12,582 bases of DNA from CAZCSK01 sp964501265 (GCA_964501265.1 CAZCSK010000051.1:1-12582), one strand, 5' to 3'; counted from the first letter of the stretch, positions 1-7,405 are shown. The notes: generated from the letters alone by a model not told the origin. Numbers and translations are program-made.

Positions 1-152
1 CCGTCCGGTTTCTGAGAGCCTTGGTTGAAGTGCTGCTTGTTCCACGCAGCGGCGAACCCTCTCACATCACCGTTACCCAGATCGTAGAGGATCAGATGAT
101 CAACGGAGACACGACGCGGATCGACGGCACATCGCGGATGGGGGCAAAATGA
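1..152 (+). CDS. Short-chain dehydrogenase/reductase, C-terminal fragment (3-hydroxyacyl-CoA dehydrogenase type II-like)
   Basis: Only the last 49 codons are in the window, reading in frame from base 3 to a TGA at 150-152; the start lies off the left edge. The tail has the pattern N-G-D-T-x-R-I-D-G-x-x-R-M. From family knowledge this matches the C-terminus of HSD10-like and related bacterial SDRs (NGE-x-IRLDGA-x-RM), where the strand near the substrate lid ends in a conserved DG. Such enzymes oxidise 3-hydroxyacyl-CoA or similar secondary alcohols with NAD in the cytoplasm. The catalytic Ser-Tyr-Lys and the Rossmann glycines lie outside the window, so activity cannot be confirmed. The stop overlaps the next gene's start as ATGA, which implies translational coupling. 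Confidence 0.65.
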   Translation, partial: VRFLRALVEVLLVPRSGEPSHITVTQIVEDQMINGDTTRIDGTSRMGAK

Positions 153-1159
153 GAGCGGTTGTCCTCGAAGGACCCGGCGGCCCCGACGAACTCAACACCA
201 GCGCCGATGTACCGCGCCCGACTCCAAATCCGGGAGAGGCCCTAGTTCGTGTGCACACCGCTGCGCTGAACCGCAGGGACCTGTTCCTGAGTTACGGGCA
301 ATATCCGGGGATCAGAGTTCCATGCATCCTTGGGTCCGACGCAGTGGGTGAGGTTGTGGAAATGGAAGATAGGGGAGGAAGCTGGCCTGCCGGCGACGTG
401 GTCCTCGACCCCACGCTCGGGTGGGGGCAGGACGACCGAGCGCCATCCGACGCAGGAATCAGCCTCTTGGGCATGCCGCAGGACGGAACGCTTGCCGAGT
501 ACATTGCGCTTCCTGCAGCCAATGTGCACGCCAAGCCGTCACACCTCAGCCGTGATGAGGCAGCGGCGCTCCCCATGGCTGGCGTAACGGCCTACCGAGC
601 GGTAGTCTCGCGCGGACGAGTGATGTCCGGAGAGACAGTAATTGTTCCTGGTGTAGGAGGAGGAGTTGCAAGCCTCTGCGTCCAGATCGCCGTGGCACTA
701 GGAGCACGCGTATACGTGACGTCCGGAAGCGATGAGAAGCTCGAGACCGCCCGAACACTCGGAGCCGAGGGCGGGGTTAACTATCGCTCGAACAACTGGC
801 CCAAAGATTTACACGCGATGGCGGGGCCCGCTGATGTCGTGCTGGACACGATCGGAGGCACACAATTCAACTCACTTCTTCGCATGATTCGAATTGGTGG
901 ACGGGCGGTCTCCATCGGGGCGACCGCCGGACCAGTTCCCGAACTGTTGTTGCCCCGGGTCTTCCTTAAGCACATAGACATTCTCGGCACGGCTACTGGC
1001 AGTCCGAGAGACTTCACCGCCATGCTTGACTTCGTCACAACGCACGATATTCGCCCAGTAATTGCGGAACGTTTCGACCTCGACGAAACAAGCCGAGCGC
1101 TGCGCATGATGGAATCGACGGTTGGCTTCGGCAAAATTCTCATCCAGGTCTCACGGTGA
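149..1159 (+). CDS. Zinc-independent medium-chain dehydrogenase/reductase (quinone oxidoreductase-like)
   Basis: This 336-residue protein is full length for the MDR superfamily. An N-terminal GroES-like domain covers about residues 1-125, with L-N-R-R-D-L and GSDAVGEV typical of the family. A Rossmann NAD(P)-binding domain follows, with a glycine-rich turn at 168-172 and a basic/polar loop after the second strand (SGSDEK, 192-197), compatible with NADPH. Only two cysteines are present (59 and 177). The four-Cys structural zinc lobe is therefore missing, and the protein fits the QOR/enoyl-reductase branch rather than classical alcohol dehydrogenases. It starts at an ATG overlapping the upstream SDR stop, behind a G-rich stretch. 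The likely role is reduction of an enone, quinone or enoyl thioester. It converges with the minus-strand catabolic operon, ending 57 nt away. The exact substrate is unknown. Confidence 0.85.
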   Translation: MRAVVLEGPGGPDELNTSADVPRPTPNPGEALVRVHTAALNRRDLFLSYGQYPGIRVPCILGSDAVGEVVEMEDRGGSWPAGDVVLDPTLGWGQDDRAPSDAGISLLGMPQDGTLAEYIALPAANVHAKPSHLSRDEAAALPMAGVTAYRAVVSRGRVMSGETVIVPGVGGGVASLCVQIAVALGARVYVTSGSDEKLETARTLGAEGGVNYRSNNWPKDLHAMAGPADVVLDTIGGTQFNSLLRMIRIGGRAVSIGATAGPVPELLLPRVFLKHIDILGTATGSPRDFTAMLDFVTTHDIRPVIAERFDLDETSRALRMMESTVGFGKILIQVSR

Positions 1160-1194
1160 AGCTGACGTTACCGGGTAGAGACCTATACATGCTG

Positions 1195-1208
1195 TCCGTG
1201 GGCACGGA
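1195..1208. other. Small inverted repeat in the convergent intergenic gap
   Basis: TCCGTG-GG-CACGGA is a perfect 6-bp inverted repeat (effectively 5 bp with a 4-nt loop) in the 57-bp gap between the converging dehydrogenase and CoA-transferase B genes. It has no T-run on either side, so it is at best a weak bidirectional terminator or protein-binding palindrome. Confidence 0.2.
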
Positions 1209-1216
1209 ATCGGGGA

Positions 1217-1999
1217 TCATTGCCGAAGCAACCCCTTAGGATCGACAAGCGCCCGTAGCCGCCATACCTCTTCCCGGCTCGGTGGTGGAGTTATCGGAAC
1301 ATTTCCGTCCACTGAGATGTTAAAGCCGGTTGCATCAACCACTGTTGCAATGTCAACGCCTGAATGTACGGATGCGATATACATTCGAAACGTGACCGGA
1401 GAGAACTCAAAAACACATAGTGGGGTAACACACTTCCTGGGACCTGCGCCGAGCAATCCCTTCGCCGCACGTCCATCTTGATCTATATGGCCGGGGATTG
1501 AAATGAAGTCAACACGTTCAACGAAACGACGCTTAGAATGCTCCGTAAAGAAGAGGTAGGTCCTACCACAGGTGCCGCTTAGGGAAACGTTTGGAACTCC
1601 TGGTCCACGAACGATCGGGTTCAGCCAATCATTACCAATCAAATGCAGATTTAGGTTCCCAAAAGCATCCACTTGCATCCCGCTGAAGCAAAAGAAGTCC
1701 ACGCCCTTGTGCCAGTGGCCGAAAAGCTCCCAATACCCCTCCAGTGCTTCCGCGCGGGACATCATTGTCGGGTCGTCGAGGCCATTGTTTAAACTCGGCT
1801 TTGGGTTGTAGGTCCTTTCGCCTCCAATAGTGATACCAGGCGCATGCCCACTACGAGCCAGCAGAACCGCCGCCATGGGGATCAGGGATCCCACACCCCA
1901 AGCACCGACATCGTCGTTCTTGAGTTCACGAGAAAGGATTATCGCAATGGACTCTGACGCCGATAGAGCCAGGACCTCCTCCGAAAGCTCATTCAACAT
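1217..1999 (-). CDS. CoA-transferase family I, subunit B (glutaconate CoA-transferase/IpdB-like)
   Basis: The chosen start is the ATG at 1999, giving 260 residues beginning MLNELSEEVL; it overlaps the subunit A stop by 11 bp. The open frame extends to a TTG at 2035, but that has no ribosome site. The protein shows the beta-subunit layout of family I CoA-transferases: W-G-V-G-S-L-I-P-x-A-A near residues 34-44, and the loop GVPNVSLSGTCGR with HSKRRFVERVDFIS further on. A Glu at about residue 61 (in IGGERT) lies near where glutaconate CoA-transferase carries its catalytic glutamate; this is inferred without an alignment. The enzyme would work as a heteromer with the upstream subunit A in the cytoplasm. 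It could be a true CoA-transferase, or a ring-opening hydrolase like the cholesterol-pathway enzyme IpdAB, which belongs to the same fold. Confidence 0.85.
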   Translation of the reverse strand: MLNELSEEVLALSASESIAIILSRELKNDDVGAWGVGSLIPMAAVLLARSGHAPGITIGGERTYNPKPSLNNGLDDPTMMSRAEALEGYWELFGHWHKGVDFFCFSGMQVDAFGNLNLHLIGNDWLNPIVRGPGVPNVSLSGTCGRTYLFFTEHSKRRFVERVDFISIPGHIDQDGRAAKGLLGAGPRKCVTPLCVFEFSPVTFRMYIASVHSGVDIATVVDATGFNISVDGNVPITPPPSREEVWRLRALVDPKGLLRQ

Positions 2000-2906
2000 C
2001 AATGCTTTGCCAGCCCTTCCACCCATCCACGTCAACGACGCGTCTCAGATAATCGAGCGCGGTACGATATTTTTTGACGTAGCAGTCGAGATATCGATCC
2101 AGTAAATCCTCGTCCCCGGAAGCCGCCGCCCTGGCAACGCTCAAGTATTTCAGAATGTGCTGCTGGTCGCTATTGTAGTAGAGCGGACTTGAAGTAGGAT
2201 GTGCGCCACCGGGAATACAACAGACAGCATCCACGTACATGCCTGGTATTGTCGTTGCATGGGGCGCCTGTTCAAATACCTCGGTAGGTACTACCCTTTC
2301 ACAACTGACTATCACTCGCGCGCCGGTTCTAGCCAGCATACGCTCAGCCAATGCAGTACTGCCCAGGACGCGGCAATTACCTTTTACGTCGGCCTCTTGA
2401 CAATGGATCAGGACTAGATCCGGCACAATGGCCGCGACAGCATAAACAGTAGACTCCTCATCTGAACCGGTGTTGAACGGTGAGCGAATTGACTTCAAGA
2501 GCGGATTTACAGATGTCACGTCAGAGCCGCCAACGGCGGTAACCGGGTGGAACGGTAAACCCTCCGCAGCTGCGAAGTAGCCTGCCATAATAGTCGCGAC
2601 GTCCACAATGTGGGCAGTGATCGTCTTTGTTTCTGCGGCGCGACGAAAACTCGGAGCGGTGCCGAGGCGATCAAATGTAACCGCCGGAACAAAGGTCTCC
2701 GCTACCGCACCAGCTGCGATCATAAGATCTAGGTCATAGCCAGCTGCGGCAAAGGACACATATCTGAGGCGGGCTGCTCCTCGCCGAAGCAGTTCGCGCT
2801 GGAGCGCAACCGGACGATTCTCAGTCAACACGCCACCCACCGCAACAAGGATGTTCGATGTCGGCACGTCCGAGAACGCCTTTTCAACAGTCAATACCTT
2901 AGTCAC
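1989..2906 (-). CDS. CoA-transferase family I, subunit A (glutaconate CoA-transferase/IpdA-like)
   Basis: The chosen start is the GTG at 2906 (305 residues), because AAGGAG lies 8 nt before it. The frame stays open to a GTG at 2915, but that codon itself overlaps the ribosome site. The sequence has the alpha-subunit pattern of family I enzymes: a strand plus G-G-V-L-T-E-N near 24-30, then IHCQEADVKGNCRV (167-180, the 'iH...AD..GN' signature), and IPGGAHPTSS (231-240), the loop that closes over the CoA. The family moves CoA between acyl thioesters and carboxylates, or in IpdAB hydrolyses a cyclic beta-keto thioester. It overlaps subunit B by 11 bp and follows the CMD-like gene, whose stop lies within this gene's ribosome site, so the three are probably translationally coupled. 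Confidence 0.88.
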   Translation of the reverse strand: MTKVLTVEKAFSDVPTSNILVAVGGVLTENRPVALQRELLRRGAARLRYVSFAAAGYDLDLMIAAGAVAETFVPAVTFDRLGTAPSFRRAAETKTITAHIVDVATIMAGYFAAAEGLPFHPVTAVGGSDVTSVNPLLKSIRSPFNTGSDEESTVYAVAAIVPDLVLIHCQEADVKGNCRVLGSTALAERMLARTGARVIVSCERVVPTEVFEQAPHATTIPGMYVDAVCCIPGGAHPTSSPLYYNSDQQHILKYLSVARAAASGDEDLLDRYLDCYVKKYRTALDYLRRVVDVDGWKGWQSIDVE

Positions 2907-2914
2907 ATGCTTCA

Positions 2915-2920
2915 CTCCTT
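2915..2920 (-). promoter_or_regulatory. Ribosome binding site deciding the CoA-transferase A start
   Basis: AAGGAG on the minus strand lies 8 nt before the GTG at 2906 and overlaps the TAA of the upstream gene at 2919-2921. It argues against the in-frame GTG at 2913-2915, which has no spacing. Confidence 0.65.
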
Positions 2921-3326
2921 ACCCAGGCGCGCCCGCCCCCTCCGCACGCTCGATCGAATCCTTAACCTCCTTCCAAACTGCCAAGGCGGCAATGCATGCG
3001 GGGAAGCCGACATAGACCGAACACATGATCAAACACTCCCTAATTCGGGCGTCTTCAATACCTGCGTGGACGGCCCCAAACAGATAGGTGCGCAATTGCG
3101 GCCCATTTCCCTGCCCAGCAAGCAGACTGATCGCCACGATCATTCTCTCTTCGAATGAGAGGCCAGGTCGGTCCCACACTTCACCAAATGCGAACTCATC
3201 AACCCAAGTAGCAATATCAGGGTCAATTTGCTCAAGGCTGGCTCGGACCTTCTTGTTCTTCGGACCCTGCGCACGTGCCCTCAGCCGATATCCAGCCGAC
3301 GCATTCACCGGATGCCCTTCAGTCAT
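2919..3326 (-). CDS. Carboxymuconolactone decarboxylase (CMD)/AhpD-fold protein
   Basis: This 135-residue protein has a single CMD-like helical domain at about residues 38-122. The family pattern is clear: the helix after LSFEERMIVAISLLAG, then LRTYLFGAVHAGIEDARIRE, then VYVGFPACIAALAVW. The CxxC redox pair of AhpD is absent; the cysteines are at 98, 102 and 111. Against the gamma-CMD consensus as I recall it, a conserved His in the first helix pair is Tyr81, and the His of 'LLH.AVY' is Met101/Cys102, so classical decarboxylase chemistry is doubtful. The ATG follows a GGAG site 9 nt upstream that sits inside the end of the MaoC gene, only 4 nt apart. From its position, it probably acts on a pathway intermediate, as lyase, hydrolase or decarboxylase. 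Confidence 0.82.
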   Translation of the reverse strand: MTEGHPVNASAGYRLRARAQGPKNKKVRASLEQIDPDIATWVDEFAFGEVWDRPGLSFEERMIVAISLLAGQGNGPQLRTYLFGAVHAGIEDARIRECLIMCSVYVGFPACIAALAVWKEVKDSIERAEGAGAPG

Positions 3327-3330
3327 ATTC

Positions 3331-4221
3331 CTATGCTCCTAACGCAACTTCAGCCCAGCCTTCGTGCGTAACAGACCCTGCCTCTTCGCCGTCGACTTTT
3401 TCAGCCCGTAGACTGATGCGCCCTCCCGACTCCACAAGTCCCCCACTATCTGGTTCCCTGTCTATGACTTCTGAGGAACAACGGAGGACGTCTCCGGGAA
3501 AGACCAAATTAACGAATCGGCACGAGAACGACTTGATCTGGTCGCGAGCAACCATGCCTGTTAAAAGGTCGCCCAGGAATCCCATTCCCATCATCCCATG
3601 TGCCCAAACACTGGGTCGGCCTGACGCAACCGCAAAGGGTTCATCGACATGCACTCGGTTGTAGTCGCCCGAAGCCCCGGCGTAGCGTGCTATCTGAATG
3701 CGATCCACTGGTCCTCGGTCGAAACTCCTAGATGCCGAAGTCTCGGGTGTTCTGTCGGGCACCTCCACCTTGACGTCCCTAGCTCGCGATTCCATGCCAC
3801 TTTCTACTTCAAGAAATGTTTGACGGCCGATCATCACGACCCGACCCGACTCGTCTCGACACGGAATATCAAGTGTGAAGAAATCCATCGTGCCACCGCG
3901 GCGACCCTCACGTGTGAAGGCGTTCGTGACCACGATCTCGTAGTTCAGCCGTTCGCCCAATCTGGGCCATCGGACGTATTCTATGACCTGTTCGGCGTGT
4001 AAAAGTCGAGAAAAGTCAACGTTCATATCTCCCAGGAGTTTCATTTTCCCATCTCTGAGGCAGTGCACGATAGTGGACGGGGCGTAGGATCCTAGGCCCT
4101 CACTGTGTGTAACATCGCCGCCGAGTGCGAATCGAAACTCTCGCGCGTGCCAGGCCTCAAGAAGAAACGATGCAGTTTCCGTTTGCGCGCCGACGCTCGG
4201 CGCGTATTTCGCTTCAGCCAT
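3331..4221 (-). CDS. MaoC-family double hot-dog (R)-specific hydratase/dehydratase
   Basis: This 296-residue protein has two hot-dog halves. The N-terminal half (about 30-145) resembles the FAS1-type dehydratase N domain and lacks an active-site motif. The C-terminal half (about 168-292) has the hydratase-2 motif A-S-G-D-Y-N-R-V-H-V-D, with Asp186, Asn188 and His191 as the catalytic dyad region, followed by W-A-H-G-M-M. The architecture matches fused enoyl-CoA hydratase 2 enzymes, which add water to trans-2-enoyl-CoA to give (R)-3-hydroxyacyl-CoA, or run in reverse on hydroxyacyl thioesters. The start is well fixed by GGAGG 6 nt before the ATG. It is homologous to the split pair encoded just upstream (4261-5333), so it looks like a fused paralogue. 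It is followed 4 nt later by the CMD-like gene. Confidence 0.9.
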   Translation of the reverse strand: MAEAKYAPSVGAQTETASFLLEAWHAREFRFALGGDVTHSEGLGSYAPSTIVHCLRDGKMKLLGDMNVDFSRLLHAEQVIEYVRWPRLGERLNYEIVVTNAFTREGRRGGTMDFFTLDIPCRDESGRVVMIGRQTFLEVESGMESRARDVKVEVPDRTPETSASRSFDRGPVDRIQIARYAGASGDYNRVHVDEPFAVASGRPSVWAHGMMGMGFLGDLLTGMVARDQIKSFSCRFVNLVFPGDVLRCSSEVIDREPDSGGLVESGGRISLRAEKVDGEEAGSVTHEGWAEVALGA

Positions 4222-4227
4222 AACTTG

Positions 4228-4232
4228 CCTCC
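4228..4232 (-). promoter_or_regulatory. Strong ribosome binding site for the fused MaoC gene
   Basis: GGAGG on the minus strand lies 6 nt before the ATG at 4221, within the 39-nt gap after the preceding MaoC gene. It is a near-consensus site that suggests independent, efficient initiation. Confidence 0.65.
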
Positions 4233-4260
4233 AATGACATATAGCGTGGCTGACCGTCCA

Positions 4261-4806
4261 TTAACCAATTACCCGCCATGCCACGCGGGGATCGCGCTCA
4301 GTGCCGGGCTCAACTATCGTCGTGCCGGGCAGTTCTACTTCCGCAGTCCCCTCATGGGTCTGTTGGCCGCGTTGATTCCGACAGGTCAAGGCGATCTGAG
4401 CCACGCAGACGCCCTCCTCAACACGCTTATGCTCCACGGTCCCCTCGACCGTTAGGATGTCCCCCGGGCGTACAAGAACCGTCGACCGGACCGTGAGTGA
4501 CAACAACCTTCCAGCTTGAAGCCAATCGGTTACCAATTGGCCCATGTACCCAGTTCCGATCATCCCATGAGCGAAGACCCCGCCCATGCCCTCTGCCTGT
4601 GCTCTGACTTCGTCCACGTGAGACGGATTGAAGTCACCTGAGGCCACGGCGTATCGCACCAGGTCGAATCGCGTAATCTCCGGTTTGGTGAGAGTCCCGA
4701 TCGACATCCCGATCACGACGTCTGAAAATTGGGGTGCCGCCGTCATGGTCTGGCGACCCTCCGATTCAAGATAATCTCTTCGTTCACCTGGTTTCATCGG
4801 GTTCAC
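4261..4806 (-). CDS. MaoC-family hydratase, catalytic (C-type) half of a split pair
   Basis: This is a single hot-dog protein. Its motif A-S-G-D-F-N-P-S-H-V-D (Asp58, Asn60 and His63 from the GTG start) followed by V-F-A-H-G-M carries the full hydratase-2 active site. The given start is a GTG at 4806 that overlaps the preceding gene's TGA (GTGA) behind AAGGGATGGGGA. A second candidate is the ATG at 4746 (161 residues), which has GGAGG about 11 nt upstream and gives the more usual family length. From family knowledge, such catalytic subunits pair with a non-catalytic N-type partner, as in HadB/HadA or the steroid-pathway ChsH heteromer. The adjoining upstream gene supplies exactly such a partner. 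The sequence also aligns by eye with the C half of the fused MaoC protein downstream. Confidence 0.88.
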   Translation of the reverse strand: MNPMKPGERRDYLESEGRQTMTAAPQFSDVVIGMSIGTLTKPEITRFDLVRYAVASGDFNPSHVDEVRAQAEGMGGVFAHGMIGTGYMGQLVTDWLQAGRLLSLTVRSTVLVRPGDILTVEGTVEHKRVEEGVCVAQIALTCRNQRGQQTHEGTAEVELPGTTIVEPGTERDPRVAWRVIG

Positions 4807-5333
4807 TCTTCCCCATCCCTTGGCTTGTCTAGAGGACGCATGAAGAAGGATTGCCGGACCAGCGCGGCAGGACCACTCGCCCTATGGCAGCGAAGTTCAA
4901 TGACGAAGTACTCCATCAATCCATACGATTTGGTGGCCTTACGGCTAAGCTCGACGATTTGAAGCGTATAAGTAATAGCGTCTCCGACATATAGTGGTGA
5001 GGAGTATCGAATTGATTCATCACCGTGTAATAACCGCCCCATTTCAACACCTAGCTCGTTAATAAGCAGCTGCGTCTTATTGCGGCGAAAAGTGTTCACA
5101 TAGGTGGGCGGCGCGATAGGACGCCTCAGAGGCGTCTGTGCTGCGTACGCAGGGTCTAGGAAGAGTGGGTTGTGATCGCCAAGAGCATCACAGAAACGTT
5201 TGACCTTCGTTGGCGTGATGATTTCTACAAAAGGCCCCACAGACGACCCAAGGGCACGCTGATTGAGTGTATGTTCCTTTAGGTATGACTGGCCTTTATC
5301 GACCGCCATATTGCCGCCTAGATGACGTGGCAC
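4803..5333 (-). CDS. MaoC N-type (FAS1-type dehydratase N-domain) subunit, probably non-catalytic
   Basis: This 176-residue hot-dog protein is of the MaoC N-terminal/HadA type. The loop that carries the hydratase motif in active subunits reads A-L-G-D-H-N-P-L-F-L-D (about 50-60). Asp and Asn are kept, but the catalytic His is replaced by Leu57/Phe58, as expected of a substrate-binding partner that is not itself active. GRLLHGDESIRY, the strand-forming VGDAITYTLQIVEL and the C-terminal LVRQSFFMRP are family-typical. The GTG start at 5333 is supported by AAGGAG 7 nt upstream; an ATG at 5309 lacks such a site. It overlaps the next gene (the catalytic partner) by 4 nt, consistent with a 1:1 heteromer. 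The residue comparison is by eye. Confidence 0.87.
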   Translation of the reverse strand: MPRHLGGNMAVDKGQSYLKEHTLNQRALGSSVGPFVEIITPTKVKRFCDALGDHNPLFLDPAYAAQTPLRRPIAPPTYVNTFRRNKTQLLINELGVEMGRLLHGDESIRYSSPLYVGDAITYTLQIVELSRKATKSYGLMEYFVIELRCHRASGPAALVRQSFFMRPLDKPRDGEE

Positions 5334-5337
5334 TTCG

Positions 5338-6213
5338 TTACTCCTTCCATGGAGCGAGCTTCTCTTCCAACCGGCTAAACAGACCGTTCATCACTATTCC
5401 GGCACCCGCGAGCACAGTTACAGCGACGAAGACCCGTGCCGTTTGAAAGACCTGGCTCGACGTAATGACAAGGTATCCAAGCCCCGCCCGTGCGCCAAAG
5501 AGCTCACCGACAACAATTCCTACGAGACCCCGTGCCGATGCAACGCGCAGTCCAGCGATGACGTTTGGGAAGGCGTACCTAAATCGCACCTTCCATATGA
5601 TCTGTACCGGGGAAAGGGAGAATGAACGCGCCATGGTCAGTAGGCTGGGGTCCACCTGACTTACAGCGACCTGCGTGCTAATCATGATCGGAAATACGCA
5701 AACCAGAAAGATAATTACAACCTTCGACAGAATCCCGATTCCGAGAGAGACAATGAATAGAGGCCCAAGCGCCAGAATAGGGGTACTGTACAGAGCCGAC
5801 ATCCACGGGGCCAGAAAAATCCTAACCGGCCTTACGAGGGCAAGGAAGATACCTAGCGTGATACCTAGGACCACAGCCAAGCCATACCCTAAAATGAATT
5901 CTAGCCCACTGACTTGAATGTGATAGACCAATTCACCATCAAGCAGCATATCTATGAAGGTAGCTGCGATCTCCGATGGAGCTACGATGTATATCTTGGG
6001 GGGGTTCAATACTCTAACTGCCAGTTCCCACAATCCAATACCCAGCGCCAAGGAGGCTAGTGCCTGCATCCAAGTCAAAGCCACAATTCGCGATATCAGT
6101 CTGACAACGGGTCGTTCCTCGCGGATTTCCCGTGAGGCAACCGAGTCCCCGTGGGCATGAATGGAGCGATCCCGACTATGGGCATAGAGGGGGTGGTCAG
6201 ACAATTTTGTCAC
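5338..6213 (-). CDS. ABC transporter permease, nitrate/sulfonate/taurine (SsuC/TauC) type
   Basis: With the GTG start at 6213 the protein has 291 residues, normal for the family. Upstream in-frame codons reach 6381 but run through the CaiB gene, and GGAGG sits 9 nt before this GTG. About six membrane segments follow a 40-residue polar N-terminus (about 45-68, 100-125, 133-157, 163-185, 215-240 and 255-278). The cytoplasmic coupling loop (EAA region) lies at about 188-222 (LLTMARSFSLSPVQIIWKVR followed by FRYAFPNVIAGLR). VGELFGARAGLGYL is typical of SsuC/TauC. It forms the inner-membrane channel with the ATPase and binding protein encoded upstream. The start overlaps the CaiB stop by 17 bp, and the MaoC pair follows at once, so transport and metabolism are co-expressed. 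Confidence 0.92.
   Translation of the reverse strand: MTKLSDHPLYAHSRDRSIHAHGDSVASREIREERPVVRLISRIVALTWMQALASLALGIGLWELAVRVLNPPKIYIVAPSEIAATFIDMLLDGELVYHIQVSGLEFILGYGLAVVLGITLGIFLALVRPVRIFLAPWMSALYSTPILALGPLFIVSLGIGILSKVVIIFLVCVFPIMISTQVAVSQVDPSLLTMARSFSLSPVQIIWKVRFRYAFPNVIAGLRVASARGLVGIVVGELFGARAGLGYLVITSSQVFQTARVFVAVTVLAGAGIVMNGLFSRLEEKLAPWKE
5341..5346 (-). promoter_or_regulatory. Ribosome binding site supporting the GTG start of the N-type MaoC gene
   Basis: AAGGAG on the minus strand lies 7 nt before the GTG at 5333 and within the last codons of the permease gene, whose TAA is at 5338-5340. This couples the two genes. Confidence 0.65.
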
Positions 6214-7405
6214 GATACAGTGCCTCCATTTCGGAAGCCGTGTATCCACGCTCCGCAAGGATCTTCCTGGTGTCATGACCTCTATCGCGCCCGGCGTGCC
6301 TGACAGCACCTGGAGTTTTGCTGAGCTTGGGAACAACACCATGCATCTTGAGCGTACCGAAGCGCGAATCCTGCATTTCAAGAATCATTTCGCGTTCCTG
6401 AATGTGCGGATCCAAAAAGATGTCTGAGGCGGTATTTACACGACCGCACGGAACATCGTTTTCAACAAGAATCTCCAGCGCTTGCGTCGCAGTCCGTTGT
6501 GAACACCATTCCTGGACAATTTTATCGATCTCGGTCTTGTGCCGAGCCCGCTCCGCCTGATTCCCAAAATGCGCATTCGTTGGCAGGTCGGGCATACTTA
6601 GGGCTCGGGCAAGCATGTTGAACATTCGGTCGGTGGGTGCCGCGACGAGTATCCACGCCCCATCGCTTGTAGCGTATATGTTCGACGGTGCCGCCCGGTC
6701 GAAGCCGGTGCCAGATGGCTCCTTGGTTACTCCGAGAGCGTCGTAGACCGGTAGAAGATCCTCCATTATCGCCAATACTGATTCGTAGATCGCAACGTCA
6801 ACAATTTGGCCGCCGACTCCGCGATTACGGGCGTGCGTCGCGAGCAGCCCCCCCAGGGCCCCAAAAAGACCCGCCAGTTCGTCACCTATGCTCACACCAG
6901 CACGCACAGGTGGGCGGTCCTTGAATCCGGTAGTCGCCCTAAGCCCACCCATCGCCTCGGCAATCGCACCGAATGCCGGGCGACGAGAGTATGGGCCAGT
7001 TTGTCCGTACCCGGACACTCGTATTACAACCAACTGTGGGTTCATATCGATGAGTCCATTCGGGTCAAGGCCCCATTTCTCGAGGGTTCCGGGCCGAAAG
7101 TTCTCAATGAAGAGATCGGCGTCCGACAAAAGGTCCTCTAGTATTGCCTTGCCTCGGCGCGTCGACAGATCGAGGGTCATCAACTCTTTGCCTCTGTGCA
7201 GAACTGACGGATACAGGCCCTCGCCATCGTCAGCAACGTGCCCCCACTGTCTAAGAGGATCCCTTACGCGGCCTGGGGGTTCGAGCTTAATCACTCGAGC
7301 ACCAAAATCCGCCAGAAGTTGGCCGCAGTAGGCTCCTGCGAGCAGGCTTCCTGCTTCGATGACCGTGAGGTCGTCTGCTGCCGAAATTGGTGTTTGAACG
7401 GTCAT
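6197..7405 (-). CDS. Family III CoA-transferase (CaiB/BaiF type)
   Basis: This 402-residue protein matches the usual family length. The N-terminal LTVIEAGSLLAGAYCGQLLADFGARVIKLE is the classic CaiB/BaiF opening. FIENFRPGTLEKWGLD, VSGYGQTGPYSRRPAF and GGQIVDVAIYESV follow in the expected order. Asp175, in SIGDELAGLFGAL, is the residue that forms the acyl-aspartyl anhydride in formyl-CoA transferase. The enzyme moves CoA from a donor such as succinyl-CoA onto a carboxylic acid in the cytoplasm. It lies between the binding-protein and permease genes of an ABC importer, which suggests that it activates the imported acid. The ATG has GGAAG about 7 nt upstream; 141 nt separate it from the binding-protein gene. 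Confidence 0.93.
   Translation of the reverse strand: MTVQTPISAADDLTVIEAGSLLAGAYCGQLLADFGARVIKLEPPGRVRDPLRQWGHVADDGEGLYPSVLHRGKELMTLDLSTRRGKAILEDLLSDADLFIENFRPGTLEKWGLDPNGLIDMNPQLVVIRVSGYGQTGPYSRRPAFGAIAEAMGGLRATTGFKDRPPVRAGVSIGDELAGLFGALGGLLATHARNRGVGGQIVDVAIYESVLAIMEDLLPVYDALGVTKEPSGTGFDRAAPSNIYATSDGAWILVAAPTDRMFNMLARALSMPDLPTNAHFGNQAERARHKTEIDKIVQEWCSQRTATQALEILVENDVPCGRVNTASDIFLDPHIQEREMILEMQDSRFGTLKMHGVVPKLSKTPGAVRHAGRDRGHDTRKILAERGYTASEMEALYRDKIV
6223..6227 (-). promoter_or_regulatory. Ribosome binding site deciding the permease start
   Basis: GGAGG on the minus strand, inside the 3' end of the CaiB gene, lies 9 nt before the GTG at 6213. It favours this start over the longer open frame that reaches 6381. 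Confidence 0.65.

Noticed and set aside
4105..4455. 116-codon plus-strand frame spanning two MaoC genes
   Set aside because: Opposite-strand shadow crossing the gap between two well-supported genes; no recognisable domain.
6214..6381. Longer N-terminus of the ABC permease (start at 6381)
   Set aside because: The extra 56 codons are read through the CaiB gene and give a basic, non-family sequence; GGAGG sits before the GTG at 6213.
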